Assembly (NCBI GenBank): GCA_005789975.1
Contig: SXWC01000173.1
Location: 1 to 64,000 of the forward strand
Length of the DNA stretch: 64,000 nt
Reading direction: 5' to 3'
Source of the DNA: Planctomycetaceae bacterium
GTDB taxonomy: Bacteria; Planctomycetota; Planctomycetia; Pirellulales; UBA1268
This document shows positions 15,961 through 24,964 of this stretch, in pieces. Within the stretch, counting starts at the first letter, position 1, and every line of letters begins with the position of its first letter. The notes beneath the pieces are model-generated. The model was not told the origin of the DNA. It was given only the letters and a program-made list of their open reading frames with translations, and searched no databases. Both the position numbers and the translations under genes were made by a program.

Positions 15961-18903
15961 TCACGTGATCAAAACCTCGACCGGCTGGAGCCCGCTGACG
16001 TCCAAGCGGATCGAGTCCGAAGGCAGGGCAGAACCGACCTTCGTGTAGATCGCCCCCGTGATCTGGACGAAGAAGCGGAGCGGATAGGCGGCGTTCTGCC
16101 GGGAGTAGGTGGGGATCGTGATCGTGGTCGATGACTGCCCGGCGGCGATGACCGTCCTGCCCGAACTGACTTGCTTGAAATCGACGCCCGCGACACCAGT
16201 GCCTCCACTGTTGCCACCCGACACCGTCCGGTAGAGGATCGACACCATGTATCCGGGCGGGACCGGAGACGAGGTCAACACGTCGATCGGGGCGGCCGCT
16301 CCTCTGGCGACAGAGACTCCGAAGGGCTGAAGGACCAACAAGGGCGCCCCCGGCGGCGTCACCGGCGTGGGCGTGTCGTCGTCCACGATCGTGATCACCT
16401 TGACCGACCGCCCCTGCTTGAGGACGCCGGGATTCGGCTGCAGCAGCCGCACGGCGAAGGACTCGTTCCTCGCTTCCCCGGCGGTGCCCGCGGCCCGTTT
16501 GTCGTCGAGGATCCTGACCGGGATCGATGCCGTCGTCTGGCCGGCCTCGAACCGGAGCGTTCCCGCCAAGGCGACATAGTCGACCGCCGCCGTCGCCGGG
16601 GAGCTGCCGGCTGGCAGTGGCACCCCCGCGTTGGCGACGCTGGTGACCTCGTAGGGCACGAGGATGGTGCGGGACGGCGCGATGTCGAGATTCACCGGAA
16701 TCTGAACGATCTTCGGTGTCGCACTGCCGAGATTTCCCTCGGCGATCCGCAGCTCCCGCGGATCGAGCGTCGCGGCGGGAAATGCCGCCGAGGAGTCATC
16801 GTTGATGATCGTGACCACCAGGGCTTTCGACCCGAGCCACGCCTCTGATTTCGGCATCGTCCTGAACTTCAACCTGAACTGCTCGTTTGGCTCGAACACC
16901 GTGTCGCCCACGACGAGCCCCGGCAGCCGCACGGGCACCGCGGTTTCACCCGCGGGAATCGTGAACGTCCGCGGGGCCGGTCGTGAAATCCCCACATAGT
17001 CGATCCCGACCGTGGCCCCGTTACTGACGCCCTCGGTCCAGTAGTAGATGGTCAGCGGTGCCTGGACCGCGGTCGTCAGCCGGGCCGACAGGACCACGTC
17101 GGTCGTCCCCGCATCCCCCTCGAGCACGTTCGCGATGGCGAAGGTCACCTTCGGAGGAAGATTTTCACGGACCCATTTCACGGAGTTGTAGGCATTGAGC
17201 CGGCGATTGCCCTCGATCGAATGCAACGGGTGGTTCACCGGATCCGGCGTCATCCGGCCGAGGATGTCCAGTTTTGCGGCGGCCGTCTCGGTGTAGGTGA
17301 GCGTCCCGACGGCATCCGCCTGATTGACGACGGCCCGCCGCAGGTAGTCGGCACTGGGCAACTCGCCCGTCCACCGCATGTATTCGGCGGCGGCGAGAGC
17401 CGCGACCCCCGACACGAAGGCCGTGGACATCGACGTGCCCGACAACTGGGCATAGCCGCCGTTGATGCCCTGCGGTGTCTGACTCCAGGGGTCGAACCTC
17501 GTGAATACCAGACGGGGGTCGCTCTGGATCGACTCGTGCGAGCGGTAGTCGGTGGCCCCTTGATCCCGGGATCTCAAAGGCACGGTGGTCCAGATGTTCA
17601 CGCCGGGCGCGGCGATATGAACGTTGGTCGTGCTGAAATTGGAAAAGCGGGCGAGCGTGTCGGCAGGGGTGCTCGCCCCGACCGAGATCACGTTTCCCCA
17701 AGCCTGGGGATTCGAGGCGTAGTAGTTTCCGGGCCAGACCTGCGGACATCCGTGCGCGAGATCGCCATCGTTCAAGTCACCGACAAAGTCCTGGCCTGCG
17801 TCATAGCCGTTGCCCGCCGCCGTGACGAAGAGAATCCCCGCCTTGTAGAGGTTCTCCACCGCCCCCGACATCAATCCGTCACCAAACGGTGAGTCGCGGC
17901 CGCTCACCGACATCCAACTGGCGTTCACCACGGCGATGTTGACGCCATACTGCGTCCGCAAGGTGATGATGCGATTGGCCGCCTCGACGAAGTCCGCGTT
18001 GGTGCTGTAGCGGGCTCCGCCGACCGCGCTTCTGAAGATGTTGGCGGAGAGCATGCTGACGTCCCAGTTGACGCCCGTGTAGCCGCGGTTGTTGTTCCCC
18101 TTGGCACCGATGATCCCGGCGACGGCCGTGCCGTGAATGTCGTTCGGGTCGGCGGGCATCGTGGCATAGTACCCGCGGATGGGATCGTCCACGTCCTTGT
18201 TGGCCACGTCGAAGCCGAATCGGCCCGAGACGGAATCGGGGACGTTCGCCGGCCGCTGCCAGAGGTTCGCCTGCAAATCGGGATGGGTGTAGTCGATGCC
18301 GTCATCCATCACGGCCACGACGATGTTCCTGGAGCCGGTGTTCTGGTTGACGGCATCGATGCGCCAGGCCTCCGGCGCGTCGATGTCAGAATCGGCCACG
18401 TACGGAACATCGGCGTCGTTCGGCTCGTTGTCCGGACGGCCGACGTTGTTCAGGCCCCACTGCTGGCCGCTCAGGAAGCCGGGATCGTTCGGCAGCCTCT
18501 GCGGAATCGCCTGCTTCTCGAGGAGCGTATTCGGGGCGATCGCCACGGCCCCCACACGCTCGGACCAGGCCTTCACTTCAGCGGCCGAGGATCCGGGTGT
18601 TTCGATGGAGAAGTAACCCATCCCGAGCGGGCGAATCGACCATCCTGCCGAGACGGGGGGCGGGTCGAACGAATGCCCGCCGAGTGTCCGAATGGCGCCC
18701 GCACCCGATTCCGGCATCTGAACGACAAAACTATCCCGAACGGCCTTCACTTCCTCGCCGTTCCAGATCACGAGCGATGGCTCGACCACCGCGGGACTGC
18801 CGGACAGCACCTGACGGGCCTCGAGTCGCTCCGGCCCCAGGGAACGGCCTGAGGTGTTGCCGCGCCGACGGGTACGCCGCTGGGTTGCTCTTCGTGATGC
18901 CAT
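15961..18903 (-). CDS. Exported subtilisin-like protease with Calx-beta-like repeats
   Basis: A 980-residue protein. The N-terminus is arginine-rich and carries LEARQVLSG at residues 27-35, the LE-x-R type motif shared with the protein at 1-2188; no classical signal peptide is obvious. The S8 peptidase domain spans roughly 150-560 with Asp200 (AVMDDGIDYTHP), His257 (DIHGTAVAGI), Asn365 (AAGNG) and Ser491 (LSGTSMSTAFVSG). Behind it are about three beta-sandwich units with Calx-beta features: EGDAGTTD, GIDYV, IPAGET, EPNEQF and repeated TI-x-DD ends. Such units bind calcium or act as spacers at the cell surface. AAGGGG-type purine-rich sequence lies just upstream of the ATG. A role in surface protein maturation or nutrition is inference. 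Confidence 0.93.
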   Translation of the reverse strand: MASRRATQRRTRRRGNTSGRSLGPERLEARQVLSGSPAVVEPSLVIWNGEEVKAVRDSFVVQMPESGAGAIRTLGGHSFDPPPVSAGWSIRPLGMGYFSIETPGSSAAEVKAWSERVGAVAIAPNTLLEKQAIPQRLPNDPGFLSGQQWGLNNVGRPDNEPNDADVPYVADSDIDAPEAWRIDAVNQNTGSRNIVVAVMDDGIDYTHPDLQANLWQRPANVPDSVSGRFGFDVANKDVDDPIRGYYATMPADPNDIHGTAVAGIIGAKGNNNRGYTGVNWDVSMLSANIFRSAVGGARYSTNADFVEAANRIITLRTQYGVNIAVVNASWMSVSGRDSPFGDGLMSGAVENLYKAGILFVTAAGNGYDAGQDFVGDLNDGDLAHGCPQVWPGNYYASNPQAWGNVISVGASTPADTLARFSNFSTTNVHIAAPGVNIWTTVPLRSRDQGATDYRSHESIQSDPRLVFTRFDPWSQTPQGINGGYAQLSGTSMSTAFVSGVAALAAAEYMRWTGELPSADYLRRAVVNQADAVGTLTYTETAAAKLDILGRMTPDPVNHPLHSIEGNRRLNAYNSVKWVRENLPPKVTFAIANVLEGDAGTTDVVLSARLTTAVQAPLTIYYWTEGVSNGATVGIDYVGISRPAPRTFTIPAGETAVPVRLPGLVVGDTVFEPNEQFRLKFRTMPKSEAWLGSKALVVTIINDDSSAAFPAATLDPRELRIAEGNLGSATPKIVQIPVNLDIAPSRTILVPYEVTSVANAGVPLPAGSSPATAAVDYVALAGTLRFEAGQTTASIPVRILDDKRAAGTAGEARNESFAVRLLQPNPGVLKQGRSVKVITIVDDDTPTPVTPPGAPLLVLQPFGVSVARGAAAPIDVLTSSPVPPGYMVSILYRTVSGGNSGGTGVAGVDFKQVSSGRTVIAAGQSSTTITIPTYSRQNAAYPLRFFVQITGAIYTKVGSALPSDSIRLDVSGLQPVEVLIT

Positions 18904-19318
18904 GCCAAACCCCTTTTTCTCGTAAGGCGGACTCCGGTATCTACGCTGGCCGCAGCGATCCGGTTCGCCACCCTCCCCGGCACCACCAAATTACGCATTT
19001 TCAAGCGGCGGGGTAATCCCCCGGGCCAAGCATACGCATCGGGACGCGACCGCACCCCGGGAACCCTCTTTTCTTCGGCGTTTTCTCCCTCCCGGGACGA
19101 GTCAGGTCGAAATCGGGGGCCCGCCGTCCAGAACGGCCAGCCGGCCTCGGGGGACCGGGAAGAGGTGCCTTGTCGGTCGGCTGAAATCGTCGCAGGGACT
19201 TTGCCGGTAATTCTCATGTTGCCGGCGGGTCAAAGACGATCACTTGCAACGATTGATCGCACTGGCGGGCGGGCCTCCGCACCACGAACGTACTCGAAAG
19301 CGAGCGACGAACCCCACC
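18904..19318. other. Divergent intergenic region, no gene seen
   Basis: This 415-bp gap separates the starts of the subtilase and the barrel/beta-helix protein, so it must hold promoters for both directions. I see no convincing protein, RNA gene or clear repeat, and no sigma-factor box I would call with confidence. Confidence 0.5.
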
Positions 19319-21691
19319 ATGAAGTCATCCCAGAAGCCACGCAAGAATCCCCGGATCTCGTTTCCATCCCGGACGAGAAGGCACGGCTGGCGACGAGGCA
19401 TGGGGATCGCCTGCGCGTGTGCCGGGCTCACCGGGATCTTCTCCGGGGAGTCTCACGGCCAGGGAACGCTTGCAGGTCCTTCCCAGGCCACGGGCATTCT
19501 CAACAATATTCCCATCGGGAATGGCGATCTCCCCGGCTGGTTCTATTACGGAATCAACGCCGCGGACAACGGCCTGGGTTACCGTGGCAGCTACATGACG
19601 CTCGGTGGCTACATTCCCTACGCACAGGATGGTCTTGGAGGACTTTGGGCGGCGGACCTCCGCGGCCACCTCAGCGTCTATGGAGGCTTCTTTTCCAACG
19701 TCGGCCTCGTTCGCAAGCAGTTCATCGGCGGCACGCTGCTCGGCGTCGGCGTCTTCTGGGACTACGACGGCGATCAAAACCAATACTCGGACACGGTGAT
19801 CACCGATCCGCACGCCACCGGTGGACCGGGGACCTACACCTTCGCCGGCGGCGAGACCTACCAGCAGGTGGGCGTGTCGGGCGAATGGCTCACCGATTTC
19901 GGCAACCTCCGCAGCAACGGCTACATTCCCGTCGGCTCGACCGCCTCCCTCATGGGGCCGTTCGTCGGCAACTCCCTGCTGGCCGTCAACGGCCTCAACG
20001 CCGCCTTGGGCGGTGCCGATCTCGAGGTCGGCGCCTACATCCCCGGCCTCTCCGACTGGGCCGGAATGATCAGCGTGGGCGGCTACGCCCTGGGCAACAC
20101 CGCCTACTCCTACACCGGTGGCGACGTCGCCGTACCGGCCTTCGGCGGTGTCTACACCCGTCTCGACACGACCTTCCTCGAGAACTGGGATTTCTCGCTG
20201 CAGGCCAACAACGACAGCTTCTTCGACTGGACGGGCTTTGCCCGCCTCACCTACCGAATGGGCGCCAGCCGCCGCCGGAACGTTCCCGATCAGATGGAGC
20301 AGCCGATGATGCGAAACGAGCACATCGTCCGCGCCCACCAAGCACCCGTGCAGGCCATCAACCCGACGAACGGCCAGCCCTGGCGGATCCTCCACGTTGA
20401 CAACTCGAACGGCGTCGTGGGCGCCGGGGACGGCACGATCGAAAACCCGTACAAGACCCTCGCCGACGGCAGGGACAACGCCACCAGGGAATTCGACGTC
20501 GTCTACCTGCATGCGGGCATCAGCCAGCAGACGCCGTATTCGATTCCCGTGCCCCCGAGCGATCCGCTGCTCAATCCCGATCCGCTGGGCCTGCCTCCGA
20601 GCTATCCCAACTCCGCGGTGGCCGGCTCGTACTACTTCAGCGCCAACAATCAGTACCTCGTGGGAGAAGGCTCGGCCATTCGCCTGAACACGGTGGGCCT
20701 TGGACCGGTCAGCCTGGCGTCTTCGGGACCGAGCTCGGCCTACCCCGTGGTCACCAATGCGGCGGGAACCGCGATCATTCTCACGAGCGCCGCTGGTGAC
20801 GTCACCAACTCGGTCGTCGATCACGTCGAGATCCGCGACTCCTACAACGGCATCTCCGACGGCCCATCCGGGCTGCCCACGAACGGATATGCGTCGGTCA
20901 ACGACGTCCGTATCATCGGAACGGGCCCTTCCCAGCGGGGCGTCGAGATCACGGCGCCTGGCACCGGACGCAGCACCCTCAACTTCACCAACATGCAAAT
21001 GCAGGGTCTGACCCGCGACGCGTTCGTCGTCAGCCCGTCCCCGACAGGCTTCGGCGAGCCCCAGGTGAACATCACGGGCGCGGAGATTCTCGGCACCGAC
21101 GGTTCGGCGATCGTCGCGGAAAACATGTTCGGCGAAAGCAGGGTGCGGGCGGAGAATGTCAGGATCGCCACGACATCCCGGGCGGCCGTCCGCGTGAGCA
21201 ACGGGCAGCTGAGCCTGCTGCGTTCCGAGATCATCAATGCCGGACTCGCGGGTGTCGCGGCACTCGATGCCTCGACCGTGCAGGTCTCGCAAAGCGTGTT
21301 CGCGGGAGTTGACATCGGCGTTCAAGGCACCTCGGACATCGGCCAGTTGAACATCACCATCAACGACAACTTGATCTCGACGACACCGCGGGGCAACGGC
21401 ATCGTCCTCTCGACGCCCGACCCTGAGAACGGTGCCACCATCTTCGCCAACGTCATTGGCAACAAGCTGCCCGCGAGCAGCGATCAGGACATCGTGCTCT
21501 TCGACGGTGATCCGGGTGGCGGCGGGCCGGGCTCGGCGAACCTGTGGATCAAGGCGAGCGACGTCGATAACCTCAAGGCGCTCAACGCGGACGCCAACGT
21601 GCTGGAGGCGTTCCCGAACAACCCGACGCCCACCGTCCCGCCGCCGCCGAACTACAACCCGGCTCTCAACGTGCCGCTGCCGCCGCTGTGA
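19319..21691 (+). CDS. Inverse-autotransporter-like outer-membrane barrel with beta-helix passenger
   Basis: The ATG at 19319 gives 790 residues with a long basic N-region and a short hydrophobic core ending near GESHGQG, a signal peptide. Residues about 55-310 read as a beta-barrel: alternating aromatic strands such as GWFYYGINAADNGLGYRG, YGGFFSNVGLVRKQFIGG and GVGVFWDYDGDQNQ, the last much like the FYDYD element of intimin/invasin barrels. After RLTYRMGASRRR the chain continues into a parallel beta-helix (GDGTIENPYKTLADG start; later VDHVEIRDSYNGI and RAENVRIATTS). The C-terminus is proline-rich (PTPTVPPPPNYNPA). An exported adhesin or envelope protein is likely. The 3' end overlaps the convergent MOSC gene by 40 bp. 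Confidence 0.75.
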   Translation: MKSSQKPRKNPRISFPSRTRRHGWRRGMGIACACAGLTGIFSGESHGQGTLAGPSQATGILNNIPIGNGDLPGWFYYGINAADNGLGYRGSYMTLGGYIPYAQDGLGGLWAADLRGHLSVYGGFFSNVGLVRKQFIGGTLLGVGVFWDYDGDQNQYSDTVITDPHATGGPGTYTFAGGETYQQVGVSGEWLTDFGNLRSNGYIPVGSTASLMGPFVGNSLLAVNGLNAALGGADLEVGAYIPGLSDWAGMISVGGYALGNTAYSYTGGDVAVPAFGGVYTRLDTTFLENWDFSLQANNDSFFDWTGFARLTYRMGASRRRNVPDQMEQPMMRNEHIVRAHQAPVQAINPTNGQPWRILHVDNSNGVVGAGDGTIENPYKTLADGRDNATREFDVVYLHAGISQQTPYSIPVPPSDPLLNPDPLGLPPSYPNSAVAGSYYFSANNQYLVGEGSAIRLNTVGLGPVSLASSGPSSAYPVVTNAAGTAIILTSAAGDVTNSVVDHVEIRDSYNGISDGPSGLPTNGYASVNDVRIIGTGPSQRGVEITAPGTGRSTLNFTNMQMQGLTRDAFVVSPSPTGFGEPQVNITGAEILGTDGSAIVAENMFGESRVRAENVRIATTSRAAVRVSNGQLSLLRSEIINAGLAGVAALDASTVQVSQSVFAGVDIGVQGTSDIGQLNITINDNLISTTPRGNGIVLSTPDPENGATIFANVIGNKLPASSDQDIVLFDGDPGGGGPGSANLWIKASDVDNLKALNADANVLEAFPNNPTPTVPPPPNYNPALNVPLPPL

Positions 21692-22638
21692 CCTGCGGCG
21701 ACGACACCAAGCCGATCGCCCACCGCCAGTTTTTCCGCCAGGTTGATCGACCGGGTATTGATCCCGAGCCTGTAAAGCATCCCCCAGGACGAAGCATCGA
21801 CGTCGGCGGGGAGCGTCCGTCCCCGCCAGGCCTCGAACACGTCGCGGAACTGCCCCGTGACCGCCCCCGTGCGGCTGTCGCGGCTCGGCACCACGCACCG
21901 GCGGCAGACGTTCGTCGCCCGCAATCGCACCTCGCCGACCGCAAACTCCCGGGGCTCCGGGGGGGGCAGATCGGCATAGGGGTCGGCGGGCAGGTCGGGG
22001 GGAAGATCGCCGAGCGACGGCTGCAACTCCGGCCGCGCCGGGCTCGCGAGCGAGTCTTCCCAAAAAGCGTGGCAGCCGCCGAACTCGAGGTTGGCCCGGA
22101 ACCGGCGGCGGCACTCGTCAACGTCGATGCGAAACCATTTCGCCACCTCGGCGAGCGTCGCCGTGGAAATCACCGTGGGCCCCGCGGCATCACGGTCGTC
22201 CGGAAACCCGCCGCCGGCCCGCTCCAGCAACAGCACAGGCAGCCCGAAGGCCTCCGCCAGCCAGCCACACGGGCCGTCGGGCCCCGGCACCAACGGGAAC
22301 GTGTCGGCCGGGAGGCCCGCCAGCCGCTCGACCCCGGGAATCGCCCGGGCCGCCACCGTCGCCGGATCGATCGCGAGCGTGATCATGTTGGCCCCGGGCC
22401 GCGTCAGGCCTCCTCCGGCCATGGACTCGGTTCCGGCGGGATCGGCGAGGTCGTACTCCGCCCGGACGGCATGCAGGAGCGGCGATCGCTTGGCATTGAA
22501 AACCCGCCCCTCCATGTCGACCAACTGCCAGCGGCGGTCGTTTTCCAGTCCGCCCCCCGGCAGGACGCGCGCTTTGGTGACATCGACGCCGTCGAGACTC
22601 TTCACCGGGTAGATCGTGATCCGGTCGAGCGTCGGCAT
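21652..22638 (-). CDS. MOSC-domain protein (mARC/YcbX-like)
   Basis: A 328-residue protein from the ATG at 22638. It starts with the N-terminal beta-barrel domain typical of this family (ITIYPVKSLDGVDV, then GLENDRRWQLVDMEG) and ends with a MOSC domain holding RATNVCRRCVVPSRD; the cysteine there corresponds to the molybdenum-binding cysteine of MOSC proteins. Relatives such as mARC and YcbX reduce N-hydroxylated compounds with a molybdenum cofactor. YcbX itself has a C-terminal ferredoxin domain, which is absent here, so a separate electron donor is needed. The end overlaps the convergent barrel protein gene. Confidence 0.85.
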   Translation of the reverse strand: MPTLDRITIYPVKSLDGVDVTKARVLPGGGLENDRRWQLVDMEGRVFNAKRSPLLHAVRAEYDLADPAGTESMAGGGLTRPGANMITLAIDPATVAARAIPGVERLAGLPADTFPLVPGPDGPCGWLAEAFGLPVLLLERAGGGFPDDRDAAGPTVISTATLAEVAKWFRIDVDECRRRFRANLEFGGCHAFWEDSLASPARPELQPSLGDLPPDLPADPYADLPPPEPREFAVGEVRLRATNVCRRCVVPSRDSRTGAVTGQFRDVFEAWRGRTLPADVDASSWGMLYRLGINTRSINLAEKLAVGDRLGVVAAGHSGGSGTLRAGL

Positions 22639-22703
22639 GATGCTTGTATCCGGCGGCCCGCCCCTCGCACTCGGGGCTTCCTCAAAACCTGTTCGACGGA
22701 GCG

Positions 22704-24935
22704 TCACATCCGGAAGTTGAACGTCTGCCAGAGGAGCCGCAGCAGCCACTGGCCGACCGTGCGGCTGCCCACCTGGATCCGGGCGGTGCCCCGCATGCCG
22801 GGAATGAACACGGCCTCCGCGTCATCGAGCTTCATCAGGGCCTCGTAGCTCGTCGAGATCGGCACCTCGCGGCCCGAGGGGTCGGTCTCCGTCGGCACCT
22901 GGCCCCCCGCCTTGACCGACAGCCGCTCCGAGCCCGCTTCGATGTGGGTCTCCGCGATCTGATCGACGGTGCCGGTGAACGTCTGCCAAGGAAACGCGCC
23001 GAGCTTGAGATCCACCCGCTGACCCTTGACGACGAACTCCATCTCGGTCTGATCGACCACCATCACGGCCTCGAACCGCTCGGGTTCGCCCACCATGCAG
23101 AGCACCGTCCCCTCCTGAAAGGTCGCACCGAGATTCCGCTCGTCGAGAGCGTTGCCCGTCCACGTCGGCAGCCGGCCGGCCCCATCGGGCTGCGACTTCA
23201 GGCTCGCCGGGGGCAGGACGACGCCACCCCTCGGGGCCACCAGCCGGAGCTCCTGACGGTCCTTCCGCTTGCGGTCGAGTTGCTCGCGGACGCTCGCGAG
23301 CGACTCCGCGACCGTGCCGAGTTCGAGACCGGCCGCCGGATCGCTGAACCGCTCCCGCTGCAGGCTCTTGAGCCGGCTTTCATACTGCGCCGCCTTCCCC
23401 TCCAGATCGGCGATCTCCAGGTCGAGGTCGACGTTGACGAGCCGGGCGAGTTCGTCGCCCTCGCGCACCACCTCGCCCGGCTCAACCGCGAGGCTCACGA
23501 GCCTGCCGGAGACGGGCACATAGACCGTCTCCTCGCCGCGGGGCCGCAGCTCCGTGGCGCACCACACCCGCTGCGGCAGTGGGATGAGCGCGATGCCCCC
23601 GAGCACCCCCGCCGCCACGGCCGCCGTCGCGAGCACGTTCAATGACTTCATCTCGTCGCGCCTCCCGGGAATCCTGAAAAAACCGATAATGCCCTGCAGC
23701 GGCCGGATCAGCAGCCCCCACACCGCGCCCATGGCCATGACCTGCCCCAGCACCTCGAGCCGGTAGGGCTTGAAGACATTCCAGACGAAGAGAAAGATCG
23801 ACGCCGTCACCACCCAGCCATAGAGGCTCGAGGCGATGGCATAGAGGGCGAAGAGGCCGAGTTTTCGCTGCGGCAGGAACGGATCGTCCTGCTGCTTGAT
23901 GCCCAGGCACCACCGCGAGGCGGCCCGCTGCAGGATCGTGTTGGCCTTCTGCCGCAGGTTCGGGATCTCGAGGATGTCGGAGAGGATGTAGTAGCCGTCG
24001 TACCGCAGCAGCGGATTGGCGTTGAACAGGATCGTCGACACGCTGGAGACGAACATCACGTCGAGGCAGAGCTGATTGAACACGCCCGGATGCGAGTTCC
24101 ACCAGAGATAGGTGGCTATCGACGCGATGATCACCTCGACATACATCCCCGCCGCCCCGATCGCGGCCCGCTTCCATTTGTTGGGCAGCATCCAGCTGTC
24201 CGAAACGTCGCAGTAGAGACAGGGGGTGAACACGAGCAGCATCACGCCCATCTCGTGACACTCGCCCCCGTAGTGCTTGCAGGAGAGCCCGTGGCCAAAC
24301 TCGTGGAGAATCTTCGTGACCCCCAGCGCGATCGCGAGATAGAGCCAGTTGCCGGCCGCAAAGAACTGGTGAAACTCCGGCAGCTTCGCCCGGAACACGT
24401 CGAAGTTGACCAGCACGAGCAGGAGGGCGCTGGTGACGAACACGCCCGCCGCGGCGATCGCGGGGGGCGAAAACAGCCAGCCGAACCAGGGATCGAGCCG
24501 CTGGAGCAGCCGGTCGGGATCGATGCCGCGAAACCGCATCGACATGATGTTGGAGAGCCACGCCATCCACTGCTTCCAGATCCGCTGCCGCCGCCGCTCG
24601 AAGAGCTGCGGACCCTGGCCCGGCCGATCGCCGATCACGAGGCCGCTGCGGTGCAACGTGGCGATGAATCGCGACAGTTCGTCGACCGTGATCCGCCGCG
24701 GAGGAAATCTCGCCTCGAACTGCTCCTTGAGCGCGTCGAGGCTCGTACGGCCGTCGAGCATCTCGAGCAGCGCGTATTCCTCGGGCCGAAAACGGAAGTA
24801 GTGCAGCGAGATCGGGTCCTTCACGACCCACCATGCCTGCCCCTGGTAGACCTGCCGGTTGACGACGAGATCGCCGCGGCGGCGGAGGGTGACGCCACGG
24901 GTCGTGCTCGAACGGAAGGCGTCGGCGGTCGACAT
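22704..24935 (-). CDS. PqqD-like / peptidase M50 / HlyD fusion membrane protein
   Basis: A 743-residue protein from the ATG at 24935. Residues about 20-100 form a PqqD-like winged domain (DPISLHYFRFRPEEYALLEM, LDALKEQFEARFPPR). Several membrane helices follow, with the zinc protease motif HEFGHGLSCKHYGG and a distal NANPLLRYDGYYILSD, the N-x2-P-x3-D-G site of M50 proteases. The last 250 residues are a HlyD-type adaptor: a barrel or lipoyl part (GRLVSLAVEPGEVVREGDEL), a coiled coil and a second barrel half. Relatives are annotated as putative peptide zinc metalloproteases near peptide export systems. Its role is probably proteolysis or export of a peptide or protein across the inner membrane. 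Two more HlyD-family genes lie directly upstream in the same operon. Confidence 0.85.
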   Translation of the reverse strand: MSTADAFRSSTTRGVTLRRRGDLVVNRQVYQGQAWWVVKDPISLHYFRFRPEEYALLEMLDGRTSLDALKEQFEARFPPRRITVDELSRFIATLHRSGLVIGDRPGQGPQLFERRRQRIWKQWMAWLSNIMSMRFRGIDPDRLLQRLDPWFGWLFSPPAIAAAGVFVTSALLLVLVNFDVFRAKLPEFHQFFAAGNWLYLAIALGVTKILHEFGHGLSCKHYGGECHEMGVMLLVFTPCLYCDVSDSWMLPNKWKRAAIGAAGMYVEVIIASIATYLWWNSHPGVFNQLCLDVMFVSSVSTILFNANPLLRYDGYYILSDILEIPNLRQKANTILQRAASRWCLGIKQQDDPFLPQRKLGLFALYAIASSLYGWVVTASIFLFVWNVFKPYRLEVLGQVMAMGAVWGLLIRPLQGIIGFFRIPGRRDEMKSLNVLATAAVAAGVLGGIALIPLPQRVWCATELRPRGEETVYVPVSGRLVSLAVEPGEVVREGDELARLVNVDLDLEIADLEGKAAQYESRLKSLQRERFSDPAAGLELGTVAESLASVREQLDRKRKDRQELRLVAPRGGVVLPPASLKSQPDGAGRLPTWTGNALDERNLGATFQEGTVLCMVGEPERFEAVMVVDQTEMEFVVKGQRVDLKLGAFPWQTFTGTVDQIAETHIEAGSERLSVKAGGQVPTETDPSGREVPISTSYEALMKLDDAEAVFIPGMRGTARIQVGSRTVGQWLLRLLWQTFNFRM

Positions 24936-24964
24936 ACGGATGGGTCGCTGCTTCCGGAGGCCGC

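Noticed and set aside
15951..15975. CCCGCGGG palindrome between the convergent chemoreceptor and subtilase genes
   Set aside because: The perfect palindrome is only 8 bases long with no loop and no T-run on either side, so I do not call a terminator.
19325..22114. A 929-codon minus-strand open frame opposite the barrel/beta-helix gene
   Set aside because: The composition is Arg/Val/Gly/Asp-rich and without motifs, while the plus strand has a signal peptide, barrel and beta-helix. It is a shadow frame.
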